64,000 nucleotides of DNA from Dioscorea cayenensis subsp. rotundata (Eukaryota; Streptophyta; Magnoliopsida; Dioscoreales; Dioscoreaceae), in the NCBI RefSeq assembly GCF_009730915.1, contig NC_052481.1:20868461-20932460 (forward strand), in the 5' to 3' direction. The translations under genes and the position numbers were made by a program. The notes beneath the pieces were generated by a model. The model was given only the letters and a program-made list of their open reading frames with translations, was not told the DNA's origin and made no database searches. Shown here piece by piece: positions 1 through 11,400 of the stretch (position 1 is its first letter; each line of letters starts with the position of its first letter).

Positions 1-269
1 GCAAAAGCAGATCTGAAAATCACCATCGCACTATGAAATGCATCTTTAATGACCTCAAATTCAACCAAAAGAAAAAAAAAATCAAGTAAAAAACAATTCC
101 AAGAGGAAAACCTATAGAAAGCTTGAAATCTCGCTAGATCCACAAGGCAACCAAGTTCCAAAAACACGAATACTAATAGAAATCTCATTATAGGATCAAA
201 ACAGAAGGGAGAACATCAGAACAAACATGGAATCGGATGCCGAAGACGGTGACAGGAGAGATGATAGAA

Positions 270-620
270 GGGAAGCGGGAATCCGATACCTGAGAGCGCT
301 GAGATCTGAAGTTCGGGTGCCTGCTCGCTCGCTCGCAAATGGAGAGGGATTCAAGGCTCTAAAGAAGAGAAGCGAAGCGCGAGATCCGAAAAAAGGAAGG
401 ATGCGTGGGCGTGATAGGGAGACGATGCCGACGGTGAGGTAAGAAACCTATTCCGAGCTTCAATGGGGGTTGGGGATTAGGGTTGGTGAGCAAGAGAAGA
501 CGGGGCCTGATCTGTTTCGAGACGACGCCGACAACGAGGAATACAGCCCAACATATGCTTTCTGGCAACGATGGAACTCAATCCATGCTTAGAGAGATGG
601 GGTTGGGGATTAGGGTTTGG
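270..620 (-). other. Possible 5' UTR/first exon of a minus-strand gene
   Basis: This GC-richer island stands out from A+T-rich flanks. Read on the minus strand it contains an 'aaccctaatccccaaccc' type leader, common near plant gene starts, and a good donor (CTCTCAG|GTATCGG, near 291). If real, the gene body lies off the left edge of the window. Short reading frames exist on both strands but none resembles a known protein. Alternatively it could be a plus-strand leader. Weak call. Confidence 0.25.
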
Positions 621-660
621 GAGAAATAGAGATGGGGTTTTGTATTTGGGGGGGAGAGAT

Positions 661-947
661 GGAGTTTTGAGAAATAAATTTTGTTTTTTTATTTATTTTA
701 ATTGTCGTAACTAATAAAAATTGATTTATTAAATATTAAATAAATTAATTATCTATTTTTAAATACTTTTTAAAATATTTAAAATATTTTTAATATTAAA
801 TATTAAAAAAATATTTAATATTTTTTATTAAATTTTGTTTTTAATATATTTTTAAATTATTTTATTATATATTAAACATTTTTAATATTAATTTTGGGGA
901 TTATGGTTTTTATTTTAAATATTTTTATATTTTTAACATAGTATTTT
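661..947. other. A+T-rich spacer before gap
   Basis: Almost pure A/T with recurring 'aaatattt' and 'taaatatt' words. I see no gene. Confidence 0.6.
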
Positions 948-1947
948 NNNNNNNNNNNNNNNNNNNNNNNNNNNNNNNNNNNNNNNNNNNNNNNNNNNNN
1001 NNNNNNNNNNNNNNNNNNNNNNNNNNNNNNNNNNNNNNNNNNNNNNNNNNNNNNNNNNNNNNNNNNNNNNNNNNNNNNNNNNNNNNNNNNNNNNNNNNNN
1101 NNNNNNNNNNNNNNNNNNNNNNNNNNNNNNNNNNNNNNNNNNNNNNNNNNNNNNNNNNNNNNNNNNNNNNNNNNNNNNNNNNNNNNNNNNNNNNNNNNNN
1201 NNNNNNNNNNNNNNNNNNNNNNNNNNNNNNNNNNNNNNNNNNNNNNNNNNNNNNNNNNNNNNNNNNNNNNNNNNNNNNNNNNNNNNNNNNNNNNNNNNNN
1301 NNNNNNNNNNNNNNNNNNNNNNNNNNNNNNNNNNNNNNNNNNNNNNNNNNNNNNNNNNNNNNNNNNNNNNNNNNNNNNNNNNNNNNNNNNNNNNNNNNNN
1401 NNNNNNNNNNNNNNNNNNNNNNNNNNNNNNNNNNNNNNNNNNNNNNNNNNNNNNNNNNNNNNNNNNNNNNNNNNNNNNNNNNNNNNNNNNNNNNNNNNNN
1501 NNNNNNNNNNNNNNNNNNNNNNNNNNNNNNNNNNNNNNNNNNNNNNNNNNNNNNNNNNNNNNNNNNNNNNNNNNNNNNNNNNNNNNNNNNNNNNNNNNNN
1601 NNNNNNNNNNNNNNNNNNNNNNNNNNNNNNNNNNNNNNNNNNNNNNNNNNNNNNNNNNNNNNNNNNNNNNNNNNNNNNNNNNNNNNNNNNNNNNNNNNNN
1701 NNNNNNNNNNNNNNNNNNNNNNNNNNNNNNNNNNNNNNNNNNNNNNNNNNNNNNNNNNNNNNNNNNNNNNNNNNNNNNNNNNNNNNNNNNNNNNNNNNNN
1801 NNNNNNNNNNNNNNNNNNNNNNNNNNNNNNNNNNNNNNNNNNNNNNNNNNNNNNNNNNNNNNNNNNNNNNNNNNNNNNNNNNNNNNNNNNNNNNNNNNNN
1901 NNNNNNNNNNNNNNNNNNNNNNNNNNNNNNNNNNNNNNNNNNNNNNN
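948..1947. other. Assembly gap (1000 N)
   Basis: Exactly 1000 N, a placeholder rather than a measured distance. Any reading frame crossing it is an artefact. Confidence 0.99.
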
Positions 1948-2129
1948 TAGTATTGCATCAATTATAGTAGTTTATCAATTCATTTAGAAATTTATTAAGC
2001 TCGGTCAGATGATAAAATAATTGAGTCTTATTATACTGACAAAGGAAGGTTTTAGGAACCGATCAGTACCTGACATCTTGTTTTATATATGTATATGATA
2101 GTAATTAGTTTTTTTTTAAAAAAAAAAAA

Positions 2130-2160
2130 GTGAATAAACCACACTTTTTTAAAAAATGGA
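2130..2160 (-). mobile_element. LINE 3' end remnant (minus)
   Basis: An A-run is followed by a GTGAATAAACCAC core (2130-2142). Its reverse complement, GTGGTTTATTCAC, is the 3' terminal motif shared by the LINE family found throughout this window. Only the terminus is recognisable. The rest up to about 2230 is featureless A+T-rich DNA. Confidence 0.4.
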
Positions 2161-2234
2161 ATAATCAACACAAATTATAGATATTCATTATATAATAATT
2201 CATTAAATGGATATAAAACATAATTATGTTAAAA

Positions 2235-3191
2235 GATTAATAAGGGCCTCCCTCTCGCTGTATGGGAGATCTCTCTTGAGATGAACTTAGCTCTCGAATC
2301 ACCTGCTGTGATTGGGGATATTCGGGATCTTAAAACTTGGAAGCGTCAACCACGGTGGATCTTTACTCGGTGAAGTCTTTCTATAAAGTTCCTTACTCGA
2401 TGCAGGTTGGGATGTAGTATCACCGCGGTGATCTTCGAGCGATTTCGTTCGCGGAGAAGGTACTGCTTTCCGTGACTTGTAAACGACGAGAGATCATCAC
2501 GCTTGAGCGCTCTTTTTAAGCTCGTGCGTCTGAAAAGCAAACTCCCTACGACAACTCGCTTCGTGTTGCTCAGGAGTGTGGTCGATTGAGTCGCTGTCGG
2601 GTGCCCTATATACTGACGTAGAGACGTGCAGAGATAGCGCTTGCTCGCTTTTTCTTTCCCAGTGTGGCCCACTTTGTCTGCTGCTTGGAGCATAGGGGAT
2701 ACAAGTGGTAGCGAGGATGGCAACCGCTCGTCTCAAGCTATCACAGCTCTTTTGGTTTGCGAGGTGGTTTTGTGGCAAATTTGAACGCTTGTAGAAATAA
2801 TTGTGTTTCGAGTTACGTGTTTATGCCTACTGCTATTTATGAAAATTTGTTATATGTCACCTCTCTTGAATTCGGTGGAGTTTACATGCTGAGGGAGATG
2901 CACTGAAAGCTTGCAGGGTCTATGCTGCGGTTGGTAACTGTGCTCCAGGTTTCTCGGGCCTACGCGCTGAGTCGCAGCGAGCACTGATGAGTTCCATTTG
3001 AGTTGTCACTCACGATGTTGTACTCGCGCTTGTCCCTCTCTCCCTCCCTTGTGTCTTATCGAGTAGCATGTTGCTTTGTCTCGTAGTATTTATTCACACT
3101 GTTGTGTCTTGTTTCCCTAACTTCATGTGGAGTTATACATGTTTATTATCCTTTGTACTCTCTCTCTTTAATGTAATTGTGGTTTATTTAC
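2235..3191 (+). mobile_element. LINE fragment: zf-RVT domain and 3' UTR
   Basis: The plus strand reads, with frame shifts, LYSVKSFYKV near 2358-2390 and then a stretch resembling KLPTTTR..LLRSVVD..GCP near 2530-2610. This is the zinc-binding C-terminal module (zf-RVT) of plant L1-type LINE reverse transcriptases. A long 3' UTR follows and ends in the family terminus GTGGTTTATTTAC (3179-3191), directly followed by a TA microsatellite. The copy is 5'-truncated and decayed. The minus-strand frames over it are shadows. Confidence 0.6.
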
Positions 3192-3213
3192 TATATATAT
3201 ATATATATATATA
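3192..3213. repeat. (TA)n microsatellite
   Basis: A TA dinucleotide run directly after the LINE 3' end, probably grown from the LINE tail. Confidence 0.8.
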
Positions 3214-3519
3214 AAGATTAATAGAGCCAATCAACCCAAAGGTCCCAAAAGAGTATAGGCCACGCTTATTATATGAATTGGGCCCATCTGCCGAGGATTT
3301 TCCCCATTTAAATTATTATAATTTGTTAAATTTTAAAGGTTTACAAATACTCCTTATATATATATATATATACTATAAATACAGAATAAAGAACCAATGA
3401 CTGCATGGCAAGTTGGTAAGTATTCTACTGCGCCACATCCACGAAGCTCTTTTTGATTCGGATCTGCTGATCCTCGTGATTAAATAACCAAGATGGTCCT
3501 CTTAATCTTCGACCGTCTA
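3214..3519. other. Promoter-proximal spacer of VHA-F
   Basis: A+T-rich intergenic DNA with a second short (TA)n run near 3353-3370. It should contain the VHA-F promoter. No TATA box can be assigned because of the TA repeats. Confidence 0.4.
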
Positions 3520-3539
3520 TTGAATCACTGAACGGTGTG

Positions 3540-3729
3540 GATGTTACTCATCGTTTTCGACTGTTTCACGATAGCGTAAGCTTCTCGCGGACACCAGAAG
3601 CAAAGGGCCCCAAAACCGTGGAGAACGGAAAAAGCACTCTCGTTTGCGATCTGAGAGCGGCGACTTCCGGCGATCCTCGGAGCGGCGGAGAAGAGAAGAG
3701 AAGAGAGAGATCGTTTGCGACTCTTGAAG
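3540..3729 (+). other. VHA-F 5' UTR exon
   Basis: A GC-richer leader with a purine-rich 'agaagagaagagagaga' end and a donor GAAG|GTACTT. The matching acceptor is TTGGACAG at about 5201, 18 bases before the start codon. Leader introns like this are common in plant housekeeping genes. The 5' boundary is a guess. Confidence 0.5.
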
Positions 3730-5218
3730 GTACTTGGAAGCAAACCCTTGTCTTGATTGTTGCTTGTTCGCTTGATTTCTGAGCTCTTGATTGCCTTTTT
3801 CAATTCGATTTCTGTGTTTTTATTGTGATTCTGATGATGGATTTTTGGGGTTTGATGGTGGGTTTTGGATATCATAGATTTGAATTACTGTGTTGTTGAG
3901 CTTTCATGGATTTTTTGTGTGGTTTTGGTCCTTTTGGATTCGATGCTAGTTAGGGTTAGATGTGAGTTTGGTCGCTTTAATGGAGGTAATTCGAGGGAAA
4001 GGAAGCAAAGGAAGAAGGATAGTAAGAATGATGGAGAGATGGTTTGGTTCCCATCAAGACAATGGTTTTTCTTTTGTTAAGGATCAATATGGGAATTTTA
4101 TGGTTAAGATCTCGTCCTTCATGGTTGAGAAGGCATGCTGACATCGTTCCAGGAATAATTAGTGACGGAGATAGTGGAATTCTATGACTTTGTTGCCTTG
4201 GTTCTGGTTCTTCTCATTGGAATCAAGCCCATTCTCTCATCCATACTAAACATTAGATTTAGGACTTGCAAAGTTGCAATACATCTATTTTGGTTATAGT
4301 GTCTTAGACTTGAGGTTTTCTTTATTAGATGTTACATTTTATATGAATTACTATGAGGTTCTATTGTATGATCTGCTGTGATTAGATTGTTTATAACTTT
4401 ATTTTGGATAATTGGTATATGTATCTGGTGCTATGTTAAATGGAGGTGCTTGTCAATCTGTCAGTCTGATTGATAATTTAGAGATTGATATATTGAGTGG
4501 TAACTATTATAAAAATTCTGAAGTGAATATGACTCCTATGTGACCAACCAAATTAGAAATCTTACTTGTCAAATTATTAGTAGAAAAAGTTGTGCTTGTT
4601 AGATTGAACAATAGTAAAAGTCTTTTATTTGACATTATCTAGCTTAAACTAGTCATTAAAGTTAGAATTAGGATGAGATAGTGGTATATCCACTCAGTCA
4701 TACCTCCAGCTTGTTGATTGGAATTCAATTGAATTGGATATGCTGGTTTGGGTTGGATTGCCTACCTGCAAGCTCATGCACACGCCCTTACATTATGAAG
4801 CAGGGTGATACCACTTTTAGCGCATGTTAATGAAGATAATTCTAGTAAAAACCCGGACCTGGTGACAAATAAACATTGATGATAGATCCTATCACATTTA
4901 TCGGTGTTGGTCCATCCAATTTTAACAACTTCTGTTTTGGATAACGCTCTATTTACTGAAAATTATAGGACCATTGCTGAACCTCAGTTCATCATCTCCT
5001 TATTTGGTTTCTCTCATAACTTTTAGTTTGGTGTTAGCAATTTATTTGATTGATCTTTGTTGTTTGGTAATGTGGCTTGTAAATTTCCTGAAAGTTACTA
5101 GCTTGAAGTATCGTGGAGCTTGATTTCTCTATAATTCTGAAAAAAATTCCTCAGAAATGAGTTGAATTTGAGTTTTTGATTGATAATAGTTTCTTGGACA
5201 GGGATAATAATACACAGA

Positions 5219-7426
5219 ATGGCTGGAAGAGCTCAGATCCCCACTACACAACTCAGCCCTTATTGCCATGATTGCTGATGAGGTAGGGGTGATCATATCT
5301 TAATTATTTTTCTGGTTATTTTTCCTGTTTGTTTTTGATATATTTTTGTTAGTTTGATCTTACTGCAGGTTATGCTTGATTTCATTGTGAATAAAACATC
5401 AATATAAACTATGACCATAATCATTGTGCAGTGATTGTAGTTTCCTATCAGAACATTGTGAATTCATTGATAGCCTGATATTAATGTCATTTCAGGATAC
5501 TGTGACTGGATTTTTGTTGGCTGGAGTTGGTAATGTTGATCTGAGGAGAAAGACAAACTACCTTATTGTGGACTCAAGTATGTGCACGACCTCATTGAAC
5601 AATGTGGTTATTCATTAGATGTGTATTTGATCATATGAGGAGTTGCTTTGGGATAAATGGATCATTATGTTTAACAAAATGCATTAATCTGTGTGACCGT
5701 TATCTGTTGCAATTATTTGATTTGTATAGCTATTGATTCTATGACATCTCTCTTGCTTGTTACTTGTTTACAATAGCATGTGATCAGATATAGTTGCTAT
5801 GATTGTGAGAAATAGTCATATTCCTTTTTATTTGGTTGAAATTTGTCGTAACTTTCATCCCCATTTTACTTATTAAAACTATTCATTTGCTTGTATTATC
5901 TTAGAAACAACGGTAAAAGCAATCGAGGATGCATTCAAAGAGTTCACATCAAAGGAAGATATTGCAATTGTGCTGATAAGCCAATATGTAAGTAAATATC
6001 AACCTTTGCCATTGTTACTTTTGCAATTTAGCACCTATAGCTATTATCAGAAACTTTGTTTGTCCTTTATTTATTTATTTTTTCGGCAGTATCATATTTT
6101 ATTTATATCGTTGAGGATTGTTTAAAGGAATAGTGGTTCTGCCTGAAACATACGCCATATTTTTTTTTTTGAGAATATAATCAATGACTTTGTATATGAG
6201 TCAATCTGTCAACCTAGTTGGTTCTCTTGTCGATTGTGAGTTTTCTTTTGGTTTATGTACTGGTTTTTTCCGTTTCAATAAATCAGTGATTTATCTATTG
6301 GTTTTTAAATTGTGTCAGCCTATGTAAGACATCAACGAGAGCTTGGGTCCATCTAGGATGACATTTCTTTTCAATTTTTAAATCCATCTGGACAAGCCTC
6401 TCAGCCTACCCCCTTCTTGCATATGAGTCTTTGTGACTGTAACAAATTAATAATTTCTTTGGAATAAAATCATCGTATATTCCAGAGGCTTTTTGATGAG
6501 CGTGCTTCCAGTCTGAGTTTTAGGTTGTTACCAATATTTCTGTTTGATTTGTCAACTTCTATTGTATGAATAGCATACCCACGGCAAATGGATAAACAAC
6601 TCAGCAACTCTGGCCATCACATCCGGTTTGTCTTTGCTTGTGTAGGTGTGAAATTCATGATAGCAAAATGCCAAATTTCATCCCATCAAGCTGTGTACAC
6701 ATGTTGTATGCATATATTTTTGCTCACTTTCTTTCATAGTTATGATGATTAGGGTCAGCAGTATCGACAGTGGCTAATAATGTTTACGTAAGATGTATGT
6801 GCGGCCTGGCATCGTTTGTAGCGATGTGGCTAGTCGAAAGCATCTCTGTCAGCTCGTATCCCGACATTTGTATGTTTGAGGGCCGTTTCTCGCGAAGGTG
6901 CTTTGAGTCAGCAATTATAGAATGAAATAGCGTCTGGACCTCACCTCGGCATTACGGAATATTTTTCGACTTGTGAAATTATGGCCGTACGCGATGTGAC
7001 CAGGAGACAGGTTCGGTAGTAGCGTCGTTAAAAAACGTAATGCCGCACGTTATCTTACGAAGCATTTCATGACCATGACAATCACTACCACTGATTCCAA
7101 ACAACCTTATCATTGGAAAACAATTTGACAATGCTTTTGTAGAGCTGTGAAAGTAGTGATTGTATTTTGTGCTGAGGAGCAGATTTTACTTCCAAATAAA
7201 AATTCTGCAGAACATTTGACCATGTTATGTACCAATTATCCTTCCTTCCATTTGTTTCAGGTTGCAAATATGATCAGATTTTTAGTTGATAGCTACAACA
7301 AACCAGTTCCAGCCATATTGGAGATCCCATCCAAGGATCATCCTTACGATCAGCTAGCGACTCTGTGCTCTCTCGGAGTCAGATACCTATTTTCCGCGAG
7401 AATCAGTGGCATCGGGAAGGCGTTGA
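5219..7426 (+). CDS. VHA-F: V-type H+-ATPase subunit F
   Basis: Subunit F lies in the central stalk of the V1 sector of the vacuolar/endomembrane proton pump and couples ATP hydrolysis to rotation. Four coding exons fit: 5219-5282 (MAGRAQIP...), 5496-5577 ([18 protein letters not shown]..), 5905-5987 ([18 protein letters not shown]..) and 7261-7426 ([20 protein letters not shown].. to a stop). Together they give about 130 residues, the usual length. A leader exon ends at the donor GAAG|GTACTT near 3729, so a 1.5 kb intron lies in the 5' UTR. Exon 1 carries one extra base after ACT, which would stop translation early. Exon 4 needs one missing C and two extra bases corrected before the C-terminus (ending GRR) reads through. 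Family identity is certain. Whether the breaks are real or assembly error is not settled, but error is favoured. Intron 3 carries a LINE tail and a TIR element. Confidence 0.9.
6180..6298 (+). mobile_element. LINE 3' UTR fragment in VHA-F intron 3
   Basis: A T-rich sequence ends in 'caataaatcagtgatttatctat'-like DNA. It matches the 3' end at 52241-52263 and the other LINE tails in this window. Only the tail is recognisable. Confidence 0.45.
6763..7070. mobile_element. Non-autonomous TIR element (MITE-like) in VHA-F intron 3
   Basis: This block is GC-richer and CpG-richer than the surrounding intron. Its ends are imperfect inverted repeats. From 6787 the left end reads CGTAAGAT..GTGCGGC..CGTTTGTAGCGA. 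The right end, read in reverse from 7059, gives CGTAAGAT..GTGCGGC..CGTTTTTTAACGA. The similarity may extend outward by about 10-20 bases (AATG.TT.CGTAAGAT on both sides). No coding capacity and no clear target-site duplication were found. The superfamily is undetermined. Long TIRs could fit a Mutator-like element. Confidence 0.55.
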
Positions 7427-7881
7427 ATGGCTGGATAAACTCCCTGTGTTTATCGATCTCGTATTTTTCTTGTGTGCCAGCAGTATAATCAACACTTATA
7501 ATTCACAAAACAAAATAAGTGCCCACATGTGTCTCTTGTATGGATGAGCTATGTTTTTTCACAAGTGTAAACTGTCTTCTCTTTTTATCTATCTCATTTT
7601 ATTTGTTAAGCCTGATGCCTGATCAGTGTTTAAATTTCTTCATTTTTTTGAAGCCAATTTGAGTGTATCCAAAGTGGTTTGTTTAAAATTTAAATTTTTA
7701 TTTAAATACATGAAAAAAGATTTGAAAAACGTGCCAAGTAGACCTTCAATGTAGCCCATCATTTTTCTTTCCAAATAATATCAGGGCTCTAGATATATTT
7801 GCACGAATATTCCCTCCGCAAGAATCCGTTGAAGTTGGGCATATCCGTAAATAAAATCAAAGTTCAGGTCCATTCTTGTCT

Positions 7882-8089
7882 TTATATTTGAAGCCTCTCA
7901 CTGCCCATTTGATTTGACGATCTTATTCTCTCTCCATAGCTTCCGTTGGTTTCGTCTCCGTGGCTTCTTCTTCTTTTCCGACAAGAGTCCTCCTCGTATT
8001 CCCCGCCCTCGCTCACTTGAACTCTCGCCATGAAGCGTCGATCCCTCCTCCGCTGTGAGCTCCATTGATCTCGCCTTTCCTCTTGATCG
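7882..8089 (+). other. KEA 5' UTR exon
   Basis: C/T-rich leader (repeated 'ctctct' and 'cttcttctt') ending at donor GATCG|GTGAGC. The intron runs to an acceptor just before the start codon (..GTAATAG|GAG at 8444). The short minus-strand frame over it is a shadow. Confidence 0.55.
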
Positions 8090-8447
8090 GTGAGCTCCTC
8101 CACACTCCTTTTTTCCAGTTCTTTAGAACTCTCTTTTCGATTTCGGCGTTTGATTCTTTTGTTAATGAGGGTTCTTCAAACAATCAGGGAGATGGTTTAA
8201 CGAGTTTGATGTCAAGGGTTTAATGTCATAGTTTCTTCATTTTTGTGACCGATGATGATGTATTTTTCCTATGAACTTTAGTGTTCTTGGCGTTGTTCAG
8301 AGTGGTTGTTCCTGTTTTATATGGTTTATCTAGGGGTTTTTGATTTTGATGTTCTTGATTTCTTTTTGCCATTTTTGGAATCTGATGATGGATTTGACTA
8401 TCTTGATTTGTTTCATTAGGTTTGCTTGAGTTTCTTGGTAATAGGAG

Positions 8448-11400
8448 ATGGATTTAGCTTGCGGGTTTGGTCAATCGACTGCATGCTGTCGGCCTTTAAC
8501 TCAGGGGTTTAGGAATGGACGCCGTGGTTGTAGTAGTCTTTGCAGATTCTAGGGTTTTCCATGTATCATCTTTTGAAGAGGAGGAAGCAGCGGGCTGTGG
8601 TTAGGGTTGCTTGTGCTGGAGATTTCAATGGCTTATTTCGATGTTCTAGACCACAGAATTTTTTGAGTGGTGACCTATTGAGGGTCTTTAAGATTTTCTA
8701 GGTCATCCTTGTCATTACATTGCCAGGAAATGATTCTTTAGCTTTTTGTGGATGGTAGCAATCACAATGTTGAAATTGTTGGAAGCTCTTCTGGTGATGG
8801 CGCGGACAAGGAATCTGATAAAAGGGCCCACTGATTCAGTGGAAGAGGAGAGGATAGCCCAGGATTAGAGGATTTGAGGGAAATGCTTCAGAAAGCTCTG
8901 AAGGAATTGGATGTTTCTCGTCTCAACAGTACTATGTTTGAGGAAAAGGCCCAGAGGGATTTCTGAATTGGCAATCTCTCTCCAGGATGAGGCAGCAAGC
9001 ACTTGGGATGAAGTTAATTCTGCTGTTTCTAGGGTTCAAGTGATCATCAATGAAGAGTCTGTTGCCAAAAGAAGCTGTTCAGAAGGCCACCATGTCACTT
9101 TCCATGGCTGAGGCCAGGTTACAGTTAGCCATAGAAGCTTTGGATTCAATAAGAAAGGGAGGCAGTGCCTGTGGAAACTTCCAAACAGAATGATGAGGAT
9201 GAAGCAGTGGCACTTGCGCAGGAAGAGATCAAGGAATGTGAGATCTGCTTGGCATACTGTGAAGCAGACTTGAAGAAAAATACAAGCCAAGAAAAATGGA
9301 GCTGCAGAAGGAAGTGGATAGGTTGAGTGAGGTAGCTGAGAAGGCTCAGTTTGATGCATTAAAAGGCAGAAGAGGAAGTGGCTAACATAATGCTTCTTGC
9401 TGAGCAGGCAGTGACTTTTTGAAATTGAGGGCTACACAACGTGTGAATGATGCAGAAATTGCATTACAGCGAGCCGAGAAGGCCATCTCTTCTGCTGATA
9501 TTGTTGACCAGCAGGGACCTTCTCAAAACCAGGTAATCAGTGAAGAGTTTGTCACAAAGGAGGAATTTAGCAGAGGTACCGGTAGTGATTCTATTATTGG
9601 AAGAGATGAAGATGCTTTGGCAGGTGATGATTTATTGGCAGATGATGCATTTTGGGGCCCAAGTGCCAAAGGCTATGTTTCGTCTCATGACATTCTTGAT
9701 CAAGAGAATGGGAATATCAATTTAGACTTACATGGGGAAGCAGAAGCTGAGATTGACAAATCAGTTGATGGATTTCAAGGAAAGAAGCTGGAAGCACAAC
9801 AAAAGGACTTGACAAAGGATGGTTCTGTGCCTCCCCAACGTTCGAAAGCACTATTAAAGAAGTCCTCTCGGTTTTTCTCTGCATCGTTTTTTTCTTTCAG
9901 TGAAGATGGGGAAGAGATCACGTATGTCTCTTTCTTCCAAGCTCTTGTTGCCTATTTGAGAAAGCAAGCTCCCAAAGCTGGTTCTTGGCATGATGCTTCT
10001 TGGGATGGGGTAAGTTTAGCTCTAGGACAATTTTACGCTCTTTATTTCACAAGAAGTTGATTTAGTCAACATCATACCGATGATGTACACTAATGTCGAC
10101 TCTAATGACCGTCAATGCAAGAGCCTCTTCATTGGCTATTGATTTTTGAGTTAAGAAAAAAAGGATTGACTTTATCTACCAACTGTTCATGAGCATTTAC
10201 TATTATTTGTTGGAACTGTTTATGGTGGATACATTTTTCTTAGAAGATTTTTTCTGCCTTGATTAAGAATCGGTAATGTTCCTGCTAGGCATATGCCACT
10301 GGTAGGTTTGCAATCAGTGACTAGTTTTAGTTGACAGAGGTTGGATTCCCATCAAAGCTTCATTGAAACTTGTCCCATCCCTTGCTTTCTTAAAAGTATG
10401 TTTCTTATGTAGTGTTATTGGTTATGCTTTCTTTCATTCGTTCATGTTGATGGTCTGTATATATTCCCTTCACCTGTTATTTTTGAAGGTCATATTGAAC
10501 TAGTTACTCTGTTTCGTTGTTGATTTGTTCTTGTTATTGTCCTTCGACTAACCTAATATTTGATCATATTTGCTGCTAGTTGCAGAAAAGGCTCTCTCTC
10601 TTCTCTTACCCTCTCTTACACCCTTTCACAGGACAATGTTTCTTAATAATAAAGCAGAAAAATATTCTCAGTTGGTTCCTCAGCAAGATATAATTACTGG
10701 TATTGAAGAAGTGACCTCAACAGCAAAGCCTATGCTTCGAGAGATAAGGAGGTTCCCTAGAAGATTGAAGAAACTCATTGAGCGCTTACCCCAGCAAGAG
10801 GTATGTCTATTTTTTGTTGGTTGTCCATGAAGTCATAGTCCACAGACTCTGCATATTGCAAGTTCTTACTAAAACAATATCACATTTCATGGTTTTTGAT
10901 TTATGGATCTTGCATCAAGTTTTTAGTTTTAACTCCTTTGCAGATAAATGAAGAAGAAGCTTCCCTTTTTGACATGCTATGGTTACTTCTTGCCAGTGTT
11001 GTATTTGTACCTTTATTCCAGAAAATACCTGGAGGTTAGTGATTATGGTTTTTTAATACTTACTTTTGCATATTGCATGTCTAACATTGTCCTGTGTTTA
11101 TGCTCTAATATTTTATCACTTCTGTTTTCATTTTCACGTGTTCTTTATAGGACCTGGTTTCATATTTAGACTTTTCAGTGTCATAATAATTCCACTGTCA
11201 ATGCGGCCCCCATGCTCTAGTGCATGAAGTGGAGATGTTCTTAAGCCCGTTTAGAATTACAATATTTTAGGATGAGATTCTCATGAGAGGGCATGATATT
11301 AATGTTATATGACTCTTAAAACTTTCCTCTATTTATGCTTATGGATGAATTTTTCAGCTCTATAGTATGTTTGTAAGATATATTTATCGAAGGACAAGCA

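Noticed and set aside
933-1961. Long open frame on the minus strand
   Set aside because: It consists of N bases. The same applies to both frames over 47296-48483.
2346-2778. Two overlapping minus-strand frames of 93-125 codons
   Set aside because: They are antisense to a decayed LINE zf-RVT region whose plus-strand motifs are recognisable.
3395-3470. Possible tRNA-like sequence (GGCAAGTTGGTAAG ... GATTCGGATC)
   Set aside because: The boxes match only loosely and no cloverleaf can be drawn. Contrast the better SINE candidate at 62205.
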